DNA of 64,000 bases from Leishmania mexicana MHOM/GT/2001/U1103 (GCF_000234665.1 NC_018337.1:1186556-1250555), one strand, 5' to 3'; positions 39,742 to 50,150 are shown, counted from the stretch's first letter. Notes: generated from the sequence alone by a model not told the origin. Numbers and translations are program-made.

Positions 39742-40542
39742 GTCGATTGTGTGTGTGTGTGTGTGTGGGTGGGTGGGTGGGTGGGTGGGTCCGTGAACAA
39801 AGAGGGGCGTGTGCGCGCGTGCACGTCTCCGAACGTCGTTCTCCACCCACTCACCCACCCACGGTTGATTCCCTCTTTTCGTGTGTGTGTGTGGTTTGTC
39901 GAGTCGATCATCTCACAAGGCTGTACGTAAACCCTTTCCTCAACATCAAGTGTCGACATATCCTCCGCAAGTATTTTTACCGCTCTCGTGTGACGCGGAA
40001 ACGCCCCGTCGCTTTCCCGTTGACGCACGATGGTGAATAGCGAGCGGCCGTATGAGAGTAAGCGCACAAGAAACCAGAGTTTGACGAGGGGATCAACGCA
40101 GAGTGGGTACCTCGACCCTCTCTCCATCTCTACGGACTCATACCTCTCACTCTCCGAGTGTTTCGCGCTTCCCCTAACTGAAGAAATGTTACAATTGGTT
40201 GGATGTCGCTTCAGTTTCTCGTGCTTCTCATCGACTCTGCCGCCCTCAGAGGACCACTAGTGGCATACCTTGTCGGTCTCTCGCCCACCTCCTCGTCCCT
40301 TCTGTCTTATCTCTCGCGGATACCTCACTGCGGCATGCCTTCTTTGCTTGTTTCCCTTTGTATGACATCAACGCAAACACGCTAAACATACATGTAGAGA
40401 ACACACGAGCGGGAGACGCCGTGCAGCGCGTTTCTTGTCTTTTTTTTCCTTTTGGTATGGTCGGCTTTGTGCGTGGGCAAGCCTTTGCAAAGCCCTTTCT
40501 TCCTCTCTCTTGATCTACACCTGGGTTTTTTTTTCTTGTGCA
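39742..40542. other. Intergenic upstream of the PPR/PIN-like gene
   Basis: Contains a GT tract and six GGGT units (39767-39789). The frame of the next gene is open upstream without an ATG. A T-rich tract (40439-40454) followed by AG (40480-40481) is a possible trans-splice acceptor, and a further T-run lies at 40525-40534. Confidence 0.45.
39767..39789 (+). repeat. Perfect G-quadruplex-type repeat (GGGT)n
   Basis: Six consecutive GGG runs separated by single T, 26 bases from the assembly gap. Single-base loops make this a very stable quadruplex sequence in principle. Confidence 0.9.
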
Positions 40543-43500
40543 ATGTGGGGTGGACTGAAGAAGCGCACCCACTACGGCGACGTGTTCAGGCGCTGGAGTG
40601 CCTCGCAGGGACTGGATGTCCTGCGCACCTCGCTCTACAAGGAGCCTCGCCCGTGGTATATTGCGTACACACTCCATCAGGCAAATCACCTGCTGCAAGA
40701 TCATCACTGCGCGCGTCTGCTAGCATGGAGCACGACCATTGTCGAGCTCCGACCGAGTCTCGCCGGCAAGCAGGAAGCGTATCGATATACGCAGGAGATG
40801 TTCAGTATTTTTGTGCGCCATCACAAAGTGGGACAACAGAGCCTGTACGAGTACATGCGACTCTGCGCGGTCGGCAAAGATCTTAGCTCGGCGTTTGACT
40901 GGTTCAAGTACTGGCAAGAAGCGCAGCTTGGGGCTCACGACAGGCTGAGCTCGCTCAGCTGGTTGCTGCGAGTGGCGGCCCTCTCGCCAAACGACGAGCG
41001 CGTAGAGGACATGGCGCTGACAGTGTTGGAACTCTACACCGAACGCTTTGCGCTCTCCTCAGCAGACACTAAAGCGATAAACGCGGCGGCAACAACAACA
41101 GCCGTCTCTTCTTCCGTTGCAACTACGCCGCATCATTTTCAGCCTACCGCGCCCGTCGAGGAAGCTGAGCTGCGGCGTTTTTTCTGTACCTTCCAGCAAC
41201 TAGCGCCGCGAGTGGAGGCGAACGCACAAGTCCGCGCTTTTTTGGAGACACTGCCCATCCCTGCTCCAGAGGCTCTCGCGGATTGCGCTACCACCGGGTG
41301 GCCGACCGATAGCGCACACCGTGTTTTCCCTCAGCTGGAGCAACACATCAGCAGTGGCCTCAGGATGGTCTGTCTCGGCAAAGACAGCAATGCGTCCGAA
41401 GACGAGTCGCGCCGCACTGGCCGCCATTCTCTTCCACGGCTCCGTGACTCGCTCCTGCACCCCTCCTTCCTCGCAAAACTCGAAGACAGCGCCGCGCGGC
41501 ACAATGCTGCGGAGGTGGTGGCTCTGGTTGAGGACTACGAGGAGCACGTCCGGCATGAGCGTGAACGCACGGGCAGCGACCGTGTTCCGGCGGCTCGCAA
41601 GCGCACCAGCGAGGGGGAACTGTGGCGTATGTACGCGGACCCGACATCGATGGCTTTCCGCCGCAGGCTCGTCGAGGAGGGCGGGGTGACACCGGAGCTG
41701 TATCACTACCTCATCACCGCACTGTCAGCTACCCAACCCTCTGCCGCGTTGCGCACATTGAGGCGAATGGAGGAGGCCCAACTGCGGCCGCTCGATGTAA
41801 CGCGCGCGACAGTCCTGGTGGCTGTTCAGGACTGCGCCGAGGATCGCCTTCGACTCTTCCAGCAGCAGCTGGAAGAAATGCGCCTCCGCGCCCGCCTTGA
41901 CGAGGACTACGATACTGTGAAGGTGGTGGAGGCGTACTGGAAATACAATTACGTGGAATTTTTCCACTACCGCAACGCGCTTGAAAAGAAAGAGTTCTAC
42001 GAATTTCTTCTGCACCGACTAGGGCCCCAGGCGCTTCAGCAGCTACTTCTCGATGCCCAAGCATACGGACCGACGGCCACTCCGGAGGACTTGGTGCTTC
42101 TCGACGAGGACCTGTGCACAGCCTCGTATCGCTACTTTCGAGCTCAATCCGGCCGAAGCGCCGTGGAGCGCGCCCTGGACGACATCAGCACCCACATGCC
42201 AAAGCTGGACATGGGGCTTATTGGGACGCTGCCGCATTTTTGCGATTACTGCATGGACGACGACGACAGCATCGCACATAGCGCGGCCGCGCTTCAGGGT
42301 CTCGTGCAGTCTTACGAGACCATCTACGTCCTGGACGCCTCCTTCGTAGAGACCTCCGAAGCCTTTCTCGCGGTGGGTGCCGCATCGCCGTCGCTGGTGC
42401 TCGTCCCGTACCTGTGTCTCTTGCAGCTCGCGGAGTCGGTTGCCAATGCCGACCGCTTCGTCACCTTTGATCCGGCACTGCAGCAAATGACACGTGCGGA
42501 GCCGTTTCTAGCCTCGCAGCGGCTGCGCGGGCTTTTCGCTATGATTTCTGCCTCTGCCTCTTCGAGACCGGCAGGCGCGGGGAGGCGCACACGTGTCCTG
42601 CACTTCACTGAGTGCATCTGTGCTAATCAAGTGGATCAGCAGGTGCTCGACGCTCTCGGTCTTTCCCCGTCCTCCAGCGACAACGATCAGCTGCTTCTAG
42701 TTCTAGCAATGCTGAGCTCACTCAAGGCTCCAAAGATGCGCCTCGTCTTGTGCACCGACGATGCACAGCTCGTCAGGCAGCTGGAAGGCTTGCGAAGCTC
42801 CTCGTTATTTGGGTCTACGGTGGAGGTGATCAGCACGGCACCGCCGGAGAAGCTCGACTTGGAGAAAGATCTCATCAACGACAACCCTGTCCTGAAAGGC
42901 GTCGACGAGTGGGGCTCGGCAGAAGCGTTCGAGCCCCGTCTGCGCATTGCCGCTGAGTTGCGTGCGCTGAGTGAGGGCAGGGCGGATTCCGCCGCGAGTG
43001 AGCAACAGACGGTCGCCGATTCGTCCGTCGCCGGCAGAGACACGGCGTGGTCCTCGCATGGAGAGGACGCGGCGGGCGTGGAGGTCGGGGCATCGTCGAA
43101 CGTGGCGATGAAGGTCCCAGTCACTGTTAGCACCGGCATGGATTCCCCTTGGCTGGAGCTTCTGAAGGAGGATGAGGAGGAGGATGCCGTGGAAGTTGCG
43201 ACGACCGCACCTGATTCTACACGAGAGGTGACATCAACGAGTGCAACAGCACCGTCTTCCTTACCGGGCGTGTCGCCAGTGGAGCGGGAACGCCGCGCCC
43301 GCTTGATGGACCTCTATGAGACTCCGTTTGACGTTGTGCCTGTTGGCGTGCGAATGGAAGAGGCCTCGACTATCGGGTCGGTTTTTACAGAGTTCGACTC
43401 GTTGGAGCCGGAGCTGCGAGCGGCACGCGCGGCGGATCGGGCGGCAGCGCGCTCGTCGCTCTCCCTAGAGGACGGTAAGGCAAACAAACACGGCGGTGAA

Positions 43501-43746
43501 AAGACTCGCAGGCGTCGCCGCTCGGCGCTGGAGAAGGAGATGCTTGCCAATCGCGGCGCATCCAACAAGGACCGCTTTCAAATGGCGCGCCAGCTCTCCA
43601 ACTGGAGCGGCGGTCGCGTGCCCTTCAACCTGCGATACCGCTTGGTGGAGGCCAACGTTCGAGATCCACGTAACTCGCACCTGCGCAGCGCCTACGAGGC
43701 AGCACTGGCAAAGAAACGGTTTAGTTTCAAGCAGAAGCATGGTTAA
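40543..43746 (+). CDS. Large PPR-like / PIN-like domain protein, probably mitochondrial
   Basis: The ATG at 40543 gives 1067 aa. The N-terminal half is helical with pentatricopeptide-like units, for example LYHYLITALSATQPSAALRT with LRRMEEAQLRP (about 386-415). Residues about 593-765 look like a PIN nuclease domain: TIYVLDASFVE (acidic D598), LVLVPYLCLLQLAE as the next helix, and RLVLCTDDAQLVRQL (D739, D740) as the late acidic motif. The C-terminal 300 residues are acidic then basic, ending in a KKRFSFKQKHG tail. The combination resembles RNA-processing or ribosome-assembly factors of trypanosomatid mitochondria. A classical targeting peptide is not obvious, but MWGGLKKRTHYGDVFRRW is basic. 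Whether the PIN site is active is not certain. Confidence 0.6.
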   Translation: MWGGLKKRTHYGDVFRRWSASQGLDVLRTSLYKEPRPWYIAYTLHQANHLLQDHHCARLLAWSTTIVELRPSLAGKQEAYRYTQEMFSIFVRHHKVGQQSLYEYMRLCAVGKDLSSAFDWFKYWQEAQLGAHDRLSSLSWLLRVAALSPNDERVEDMALTVLELYTERFALSSADTKAINAAATTTAVSSSVATTPHHFQPTAPVEEAELRRFFCTFQQLAPRVEANAQVRAFLETLPIPAPEALADCATTGWPTDSAHRVFPQLEQHISSGLRMVCLGKDSNASEDESRRTGRHSLPRLRDSLLHPSFLAKLEDSAARHNAAEVVALVEDYEEHVRHERERTGSDRVPAARKRTSEGELWRMYADPTSMAFRRRLVEEGGVTPELYHYLITALSATQPSAALRTLRRMEEAQLRPLDVTRATVLVAVQDCAEDRLRLFQQQLEEMRLRARLDEDYDTVKVVEAYWKYNYVEFFHYRNALEKKEFYEFLLHRLGPQALQQLLLDAQAYGPTATPEDLVLLDEDLCTASYRYFRAQSGRSAVERALDDISTHMPKLDMGLIGTLPHFCDYCMDDDDSIAHSAAALQGLVQSYETIYVLDASFVETSEAFLAVGAASPSLVLVPYLCLLQLAESVANADRFVTFDPALQQMTRAEPFLASQRLRGLFAMISASASSRPAGAGRRTRVLHFTECICANQVDQQVLDALGLSPSSSDNDQLLLVLAMLSSLKAPKMRLVLCTDDAQLVRQLEGLRSSSLFGSTVEVISTAPPEKLDLEKDLINDNPVLKGVDEWGSAEAFEPRLRIAAELRALSEGRADSAASEQQTVADSSVAGRDTAWSSHGEDAAGVEVGASSNVAMKVPVTVSTGMDSPWLELLKEDEEEDAVEVATTAPDSTREVTSTSATAPSSLPGVSPVERERRARLMDLYETPFDVVPVGVRMEEASTIGSVFTEFDSLEPELRAARAADRAAARSSLSLEDGKANKHGGEKTRRRRRSALEKEMLANRGASNKDRFQMARQLSNWSGGRVPFNLRYRLVEANVRDPRNSHLRSAYEAALAKKRFSFKQKHG

Positions 43747-44347
43747 TGGTTGGCACGAGAGCTCTGCAGCCCTGGAGAGCGCATTGGAGCACTTCCGGCT
43801 CGTGCTTGTGTCAGGGCTGTAGGCCAGGGACGACGGCTGTTACGATCATTATCACACGGTACACTAAAAGCGGATAACGCGTCCTACATTTCACCTGCAC
43901 GGAATGACAGGCTCATCTGCTGAGCCGACAAAGACGAGAAGACCGGGAATGGGCAACTTGCATACTCCCCTCCCTCCCGCCCCTCTCCTCTGTCCATGGT
44001 ACAGGGTCGCTGCACGACTTCTCAGGGATGGCACAGTGACTTTTTCCTTTTGTGCTGCTGGTTTCGTTCAGGACCTAATCTTCTTCAGGAGCAAGACGCG
44101 CAGCATGCAGCTCCGCATCATGACGGCGCCACGGCGCACCTTCAAGCCAGCATGCGCACATCTCTCCCTCTCTCCGTTTTTTCTTTCGTTTCCTACTCTT
44201 TTCCATACACGATAGCCTTTCGTCGCTTCACCGCCGTCCACTTCCCAGCAGTGGCGGAACACCTTCTGGTGATCCACTGCACCGGAGGGAATCGCGGCAG
44301 CTCCCGCCCGAGCCTGGGCTTTGTGGCTGGCGTCTCGTCGAGGTAAA
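43747..44347. other. Intergenic upstream of the ABITRAM homologue
   Basis: About 600 bases, no gene seen. A pyrimidine-rich tract (44160-44205) with AG at 44212-44213 could be the spliced-leader acceptor of the next gene. Confidence 0.45.
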
Positions 44348-44983
44348 ATGGCAGAGCGGCTAGGCGCCTCCCCCGACAGGGGCAGTGTCGCTGCAGCTGA
44401 GGGGTCTTCGACGGCGGCGGCAGCAGCGACAGAGGACTGGTCGTACGTGCCCCTGCCGTCGTCGACCACCTTCGACTACTTCACCGAGCGCTACTACCAC
44501 CAATTCAGCATCCGTGACTGCAAAAAGGTGAAGGGAAACGACTGCCGCATTCTCCAACACAGCAACGGGTTGTGCGTGCTCTGCCTCGATCCAAATCATG
44601 CAGTCGTGCGGCGCTGCGCGCCCGCTGACGCGGGGGTGACGGTGGCAAAGGTGGCGTTCTTCAAGGGTCGCACCGCTATCGTGCCGGAAAGTATCCAAGT
44701 TGTAGGCAAGAAGAAAAAGAACGCGCTCGTCTGTCAGAATGACACGAAACTCTGCGGCATCGTGCTCTCCGACGGGACGGAGTACACGATCCCCGCCTGC
44801 GTGAACGGGTTCGTGCTCGAACTGAACGCGACATTGCTGGAGCAGCCGTGGATGGTGGCAGCGGCACCTACTGCCGAGGGTTACCTGGCCATCATCAACC
44901 CAACTTCCAAGGCAGACTTCAGCGGCTATGAAAAGATCTGGACGGCCACCGGCGGTGACGCGGTCGGCGATGACGAGGATTGA
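44348..44983 (+). CDS. ABITRAM: ABITRAM/Simiate (FAM206) family protein
   Basis: The ATG at 44348 gives 211 aa. The protein matches the animal ABITRAM family along its length: TFDYFTERYYHQFS (41-54), CRILQHSNGLCVLCLDPNH (66-84), LCGIVLSDGTEYTIPACVNG (135-154) and PTAEGYLAIINP (174-185). These are hallmark blocks of that lipoyl-like fold without the lipoyl lysine site. In mammals the protein is nuclear and actin-binding and is implicated in transcription and filopodia. Its role in protists is unknown. The N-terminus (1-38) is Ala/Ser-rich and the C-terminus acidic. Confidence 0.87.
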   Translation: MAERLGASPDRGSVAAAEGSSTAAAAATEDWSYVPLPSSTTFDYFTERYYHQFSIRDCKKVKGNDCRILQHSNGLCVLCLDPNHAVVRRCAPADAGVTVAKVAFFKGRTAIVPESIQVVGKKKKNALVCQNDTKLCGIVLSDGTEYTIPACVNGFVLELNATLLEQPWMVAAAPTAEGYLAIINPTSKADFSGYEKIWTATGGDAVGDDED

Positions 44984-46016
44984 ATGCAGGCACGCGTAAA
45001 AGCGTACAAGGCCGCCCTGTCCTTTCTAGCTCATCGCATCGAGTGCGGTTTGTTTGAATAGCTGTGGCGTCTCCTCACCCCCCCCTTCGTGTCTCTGTGT
45101 GGCACAAGACGTGTACGGGCGATTAACAAGTGCCAGAGAGACTCCGGCAACAAACACGGGCACTTCTGTGGTGCGGTGCGGCTGACATCCAACACCAAGC
45201 TAGAAGAAAAGTGTCGCGGTTGGGGTCGGAGGGGAAACTTGCAAGGCTGTGGTGATGGCGTGTGGAAAAAAAGAAGCAGCAGCGTTCTCGGATGTCCTCT
45301 TGCTGTGTCGGCTTGCTCTCCTCACCCTCTAGGTGCCTGGCAGTTGCTTGGAGAAGGTCGAAGGCGCGAGCCTCGCAAGCACTTCTCATTCCGATGGGCA
45401 GGCACACACTCCCCAACCCCCCCCCTCCCTCCACGCACCCACCCCTCGCTGCGACTTCCCCACATTGAACCTTCATTGCTCCCTATTCTTTCGTTCTCGC
45501 CAGAAGCCGAGAGATGGTGAATCTCGCTTGCACCTCCCGCGCTTACTCTTCCCTCTCTCCGCCTTGTTGTCGGTGCCATCACTGGGTGCAGTAAGACTGG
45601 ACGCGGTGCCCACATGCCCGCCCCTACGGATGGTGAGCAGAAGTGCACCGCACACACATACCCATCACGTCTCGCTTTGTATCAGGGCGCTCTCTCACCT
45701 GCGTGCTGGTCCTGTATTTTCTGCTTGCTTGCTATTCTATTCACACTCCGCTTGCAGAGCTCGCCGGTCTCACACACACACACACAGCCGGCGCGTCATC
45801 GCATAGCCTCGCCTATTGCCGCCTACCTGTTGCATTGAACCCCGCTCCCACAACTCCGCCTCTCCAGGTGCTTTTCGGGACCTTTTCTCGGACCATCTCA
45901 GCAGCCTGGTGATTCCGCATCCGCCTTAGCGGCTCCTCTGATTTTTCGGGCGTCCGACCCGCGCGGCGGACGAGGTAGTCCTCCTCTCCCCCCCCCCCCC
46001 ACCCAAAAAAAGCAGG
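44984..46016. other. Intergenic upstream of the P4-ATPase gene
   Basis: About 1 kb, C-rich (45409-45430, 45988-46001). A CAG lies one base before the next ATG (46013-46015), after a poly-C and poly-A run. No gene was recognised. Confidence 0.45.
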
Positions 46017-49000
46017 ATGCGACGCATACGCTACCGGACGCTGCACAATGGTGCCGATGATGAAAACTCGCAGAGTTGCAGCAGCGGTACCGCCAATGTC
46101 TCCACGAGAAGCGCACATGGTCCTCAGCTGCCACAGCGGTGCTGCCGGCGGTCACGTGATCTCGTGATTGTCGACTCCCTTAGCAGTGGCGCGGCGGGGT
46201 CCGTATTGGCCGTTCCGCAGCGGAAGAAACGCAGTCTGCGGCGGTGGCTGCGGGAAATGCTACATCTGCCGATTGCACCGTCTCCCGACAACCGCGAAAT
46301 CCCGTTTGGCTACTTCCCCGGTGAGTGGTCGCCGGTCGGCTATCCGAGCAACGCGGTGAACAACCGTCGCTACACGCTCTTGACGTTTCTGCCACTGGCG
46401 CTGTTACGTCAGTTTCAGAACTTCTTTAACCTCTTCTACCTCTTTCTGGCCTTCTCGCAGGTCATTCCAGTGCTGAAGGTCGGCTTTATCGTCACTTACT
46501 TTTCACCGCTAATGATGGTGGTGTGCCTCTCACTGATGAAGGACGCGCTCGATGAGTGGAAGCGATTCCGGCGTGATCGCATCGCCAACGTCGAGGTGTT
46601 CGAGAAACTCACAGCCGGCGGCGACGTGGTCACGGTGCGGTCGTCGCACATTCGGGTAGGAGATCTGCTCATCCTGCATCAAGATCAACGTGTGCCGGCC
46701 GACTGCGTCGTGTTGCACACCTCCGAGAAGTCGGGCACGACGTTCATCCGCACCGACCAACTTGACGGCGAAACGGATTGGAAGCTGCGCTACCCGTTGA
46801 ACTCTACCAAGAGTCTAGCATACGCCGAACTTGGTACGCTGCGCTTCAACGTGCACTGTGGCGCACCTCACAAAGACATCTACAGCTTCGCCGGCTCCCT
46901 CGAATTGGCCAACGGACAGAGCGAGTCGATCACGATGGAGAATGCCGTCTGGTCGTCGTGTGTGGTGGCGACGGGGACGCTGGTGGTCGCCGTCGTATAC
47001 ACGGGTAGCGAGACGCGCAGCGCCCTCAACTCGACAAGCCCGCGTAACAAGCTTGGCCTCATCGAGCGCGAGCTCAACCTGATCGCGGTTCTGTGCTTCG
47101 TGCTGCTTCTGCTGCTTTCCTTTCTTCTTGTAGCACAACAACAGTTCCGTGGAGACTTTGCCGTCATGTTTGTGCGCTTCTTCATCCTCCTGTCGTCCAT
47201 GATTCCCATCTCGATGCGCGTGAACGTCGACGTCGGTCGCCTCTGGTACTCGTACGATATGTCGCATGACCCCAACATCCCTGGCGCTGTGGCTCGCAAC
47301 GCAAATCTTCCGGAGGAACTGGGTCGGCTGCGCTTTCTCTTCTCCGACAAGACCGGCACACTCACAAAGAACAAGATGAAGTTTCGCGTGATGCAGGTGG
47401 GACCGGACACGGTTCTAACGGACCGCTTCACTGATCAGCTGGCGGGAGCGCTGCAGGAGTACTTTGGCACAGGCAATGGGGAAACTGGGGCTCGACTCAT
47501 GTTCGGCAACGTCTCCGCACGACTCAGCGTGAGAAATACGAAGCAGTGGAGCCGTGATGTGCAGCGCGTTGGCGACCTTATCAAAGCCATCGTCCTGTGC
47601 CACAATGTGAGCCCGGTGGTGGTGGAGGAGCCGGACGTCCTTGACACCGACGACGAAACAATGGTGCCGGGTCGCGGTGCGGTGGCGACTGCACCGGCCC
47701 CAACTAATATAACGAGTGAGCCGACTGACTACCAAGCCTCCTCGCCAGACGAGGTTGCGCTGGTCAAGTTCTGCCGCTCCCTCGGCATTGTATTGACATA
47801 TCGCGACCTCACGTCGATAGCGTTCACCGTCGGCGGCGGTGCGCAGCTGCACACCTGCACCATCGTCAAAGTGTTCCCGTTCTCATCGGAGCGCAAGTGC
47901 ATGGGCATCATCCTGCGCGAGCGCACTGGGAGCTGCAGCGGCGTCAACGCCCAGGAGACCGTCAAGTTCTATATGAAAGGCGCAGACGTGAAGATGGCGT
48001 CGGTGTTGCGCCAATCGGAGTGGCTGGATGAGTGCTGCCAGGAGCTGGCGCAGATGGGGCTGCGAACGCTCGTGTTTGCCAGTCGAACGCTCAGCGAGGA
48101 GGTGCTCGGCGCCTTCCTGCAGCAGTACGAAGCCGCCATTTCGATCCTTGGTGAAGGTCGCACCGCAGCAATCGAGACGGCGATGAAACTATTGGAGACG
48201 GATATGACGCTGACAGGGGTGACGGGAGTGGAGGACGAGCTGCAAGACGACGTTGTCGTCTGTCTCGAGACACTTGGCATGTGCGGCATCAAGGTGTGGA
48301 TGCTCACGGGTGACAAGGTCGAGACTGCCACCACCATTGGCCGGTCGACTCGGCTCATTCCCCGCCACTGCCGCATCGAGTACCTGTGTGGGATGGGTCC
48401 GGCAGACATTGGTCACCGCCTGCATGAGCTGCAGGAGGAGTTTTGCTGGGGCATGACGTGCAGCAGCATATTGCCGCAATGGTCCCTGGTTCTGGATGGA
48501 AACGCGCTGGCGTACTGCCTCTCGCACGCCTCCTTCTTCGCGGAAGTGGCCAGAACCGCCTACTCGGTGATAGTGGCGCGATGCTCCCCGACGCAGAAGG
48601 CTGCGGTGGTTACTGTAATGCGCGATAGCTGCCGTGACGCGCGCGTCGCGGCCATCGGTGACGGAGGCAACGACGTGTCGATGATCCAGGCCGCCAACGT
48701 TGGGATCGGTATTGAGGGGGTGGAGGGAAAGCAAGCAAGCATGGCCGCTGATTTCTCCATTACCAAGTTCTCTCACTGCCTACGGCTCATCATGTGGCAC
48801 GGGCGGAACTCATACCAGCGCACGTGTCGACTCAGCCAGTTCATCATGCACCGCGGCATCGTCTACGCGGTTGTGCAGACGGTCTTCTCGGTGCTGTTTG
48901 CCGGGACGACCATGTCTGTCTTCAACGGTTATCTACTGATGGGGTACTCCACCGTGTTTACAATGGCGCCAGCCTTCGCCTTGGTGCTTGACGAAGACTT

Positions 49001-49493
49001 CAATGAGTCGGACGTGCACGAGTACCCGTTTCTCTACAAAGATTTGCTCAAGGCCCGCTCCATGAACACCCGCACCTTTCTGCAGTGGGTGTGGGCGTCC
49101 TTCTTTCAAGGAGGGGTCATGATGCTGATGGCGCTACAGCTCTTCAAGTCGGACATGTTCCAGTTTGTCACGATCGCCTACACGTCACTTCTCATCACAG
49201 AACTGGTCATCGTTGGCGCCACCGCGCATCTTCGCATTCTCTGGCGAGAGCGCCGTGCTCGCTTCTTTCTCTTCTTGTGCTCTGAGGTGGTGTCTCTGCT
49301 GATGTTTTTCCTCGCTGTCGTCGTGTTACCCGACACGTTTGATAGGGACTTTTTCTTTTCGTGGAGCTGCTGGTGGCGCGTCGCGGTAATCTGCCTATCC
49401 AGCATTGTACCACTCATGATATTTCAGATGATTGGCAAGTACATCTTGTTCGACCCGCGCATCGCCGTCTCCTGGATGGGACGTCGGTCGTGA
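46017..49493 (+). CDS. P4-type ATPase (phospholipid flippase), Neo1/ATP9-like
   Basis: The 1158-aa protein has every P4-ATPase hallmark: DGET (250-253) in the actuator domain, the phosphorylated DKTGTLT (D444), SSPDEVALVKF and KGADVKM in the nucleotide domain, MLTGDK (near 762) and GDGGNDVSM (881-889) in the P domain. M4 carries PISMRVNVDVGR; this P-I-S-L/M-R-V-N-x-D-x-G form and the following IPGAVARNANLPEELGR are like Neo1/ATP9 rather than the CDC50-dependent flippases (such as the Leishmania miltefosine transporter). Two N-terminal and eight further helices are visible. The expected role is moving aminophospholipids to the cytosolic leaflet in Golgi or endosomes, without a CDC50 partner (as known for Neo1). 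A SIDER-like repeat starts about 150 bases downstream. Confidence 0.9.
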   Translation: MRRIRYRTLHNGADDENSQSCSSGTANVSTRSAHGPQLPQRCCRRSRDLVIVDSLSSGAAGSVLAVPQRKKRSLRRWLREMLHLPIAPSPDNREIPFGYFPGEWSPVGYPSNAVNNRRYTLLTFLPLALLRQFQNFFNLFYLFLAFSQVIPVLKVGFIVTYFSPLMMVVCLSLMKDALDEWKRFRRDRIANVEVFEKLTAGGDVVTVRSSHIRVGDLLILHQDQRVPADCVVLHTSEKSGTTFIRTDQLDGETDWKLRYPLNSTKSLAYAELGTLRFNVHCGAPHKDIYSFAGSLELANGQSESITMENAVWSSCVVATGTLVVAVVYTGSETRSALNSTSPRNKLGLIERELNLIAVLCFVLLLLLSFLLVAQQQFRGDFAVMFVRFFILLSSMIPISMRVNVDVGRLWYSYDMSHDPNIPGAVARNANLPEELGRLRFLFSDKTGTLTKNKMKFRVMQVGPDTVLTDRFTDQLAGALQEYFGTGNGETGARLMFGNVSARLSVRNTKQWSRDVQRVGDLIKAIVLCHNVSPVVVEEPDVLDTDDETMVPGRGAVATAPAPTNITSEPTDYQASSPDEVALVKFCRSLGIVLTYRDLTSIAFTVGGGAQLHTCTIVKVFPFSSERKCMGIILRERTGSCSGVNAQETVKFYMKGADVKMASVLRQSEWLDECCQELAQMGLRTLVFASRTLSEEVLGAFLQQYEAAISILGEGRTAAIETAMKLLETDMTLTGVTGVEDELQDDVVVCLETLGMCGIKVWMLTGDKVETATTIGRSTRLIPRHCRIEYLCGMGPADIGHRLHELQEEFCWGMTCSSILPQWSLVLDGNALAYCLSHASFFAEVARTAYSVIVARCSPTQKAAVVTVMRDSCRDARVAAIGDGGNDVSMIQAANVGIGIEGVEGKQASMAADFSITKFSHCLRLIMWHGRNSYQRTCRLSQFIMHRGIVYAVVQTVFSVLFAGTTMSVFNGYLLMGYSTVFTMAPAFALVLDEDFNESDVHEYPFLYKDLLKARSMNTRTFLQWVWASFFQGGVMMLMALQLFKSDMFQFVTIAYTSLLITELVIVGATAHLRILWRERRARFFLFLCSEVVSLLMFFLAVVVLPDTFDRDFFFSWSCWWRVAVICLSSIVPLMIFQMIGKYILFDPRIAVSWMGRRS

Positions 49494-49642
49494 CACTTGT
49501 GAATCAGCTCCATGATTGACGGCTGCGGGCACCTTTTCTTTTATCGTTATTGTCAGGTGTTCGCTTTCTCAACTGTGTTCGTGGACACTATGGCTTTAGC
49601 GTTCCACCGCGTGTCTTTGCTTTCCCTTCACCCCTTCGAAGT

Positions 49643-50150
49643 CCTCCGCTGACTGAGGAGGGGGGAGGGCCAACAGCTCATAGTGCGCGCCATCTCAGGG
49701 TCCAGTGCACTCCCCTTCGTCCCACTTCACCCACCCACCCACCCATAGACACACACTCTGTCTGTGTGGGGAGGAGCGAAGGAGCCCCTCCCTTTTCCTA
49801 TCCTCTGCCAATGCCGAACTACCTCCGGTCGTGGCAGGACCAAGTACCCGCAACGTAGCGAAGTCGGTGCGATGTATCGCTACTGATGCCGGTGGTGTAG
49901 TCCTGGATTGGCGTGGCGTCGGAGCGACCCGCGAGACACTGGTGGGGTGGGGTTTGAGGCAAAGCGCCAGGCTCTCAGATGACTGGGCCGGCGCGTTGCT
50001 GCAACGCGCGTCTGTACGACCGCTTTGCACCCTGCGATGTGCCCCTCCCCCCTCTGTGGCAGCCCCGGAAGGGAGGGGGGTGGTTGGTGGGCGGGCGATA
50101 GCGAGTGGTGCTGGCGTCGTGTTGTACGGCGGAGAAACGGACTCACGTTG
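49643..50150 (+). mobile_element. SIDER-like short retroposon, short subtype, copy F
   Basis: Begins CCTCCGCTGACTGAGGAGG and ends GGAGAAACGGACTCACGTTG. Almost identical to copy E, with the CATAGACACACACTCTG variant shared with copy C. It lies about 150 bases after the flippase stop. Confidence 0.87.
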
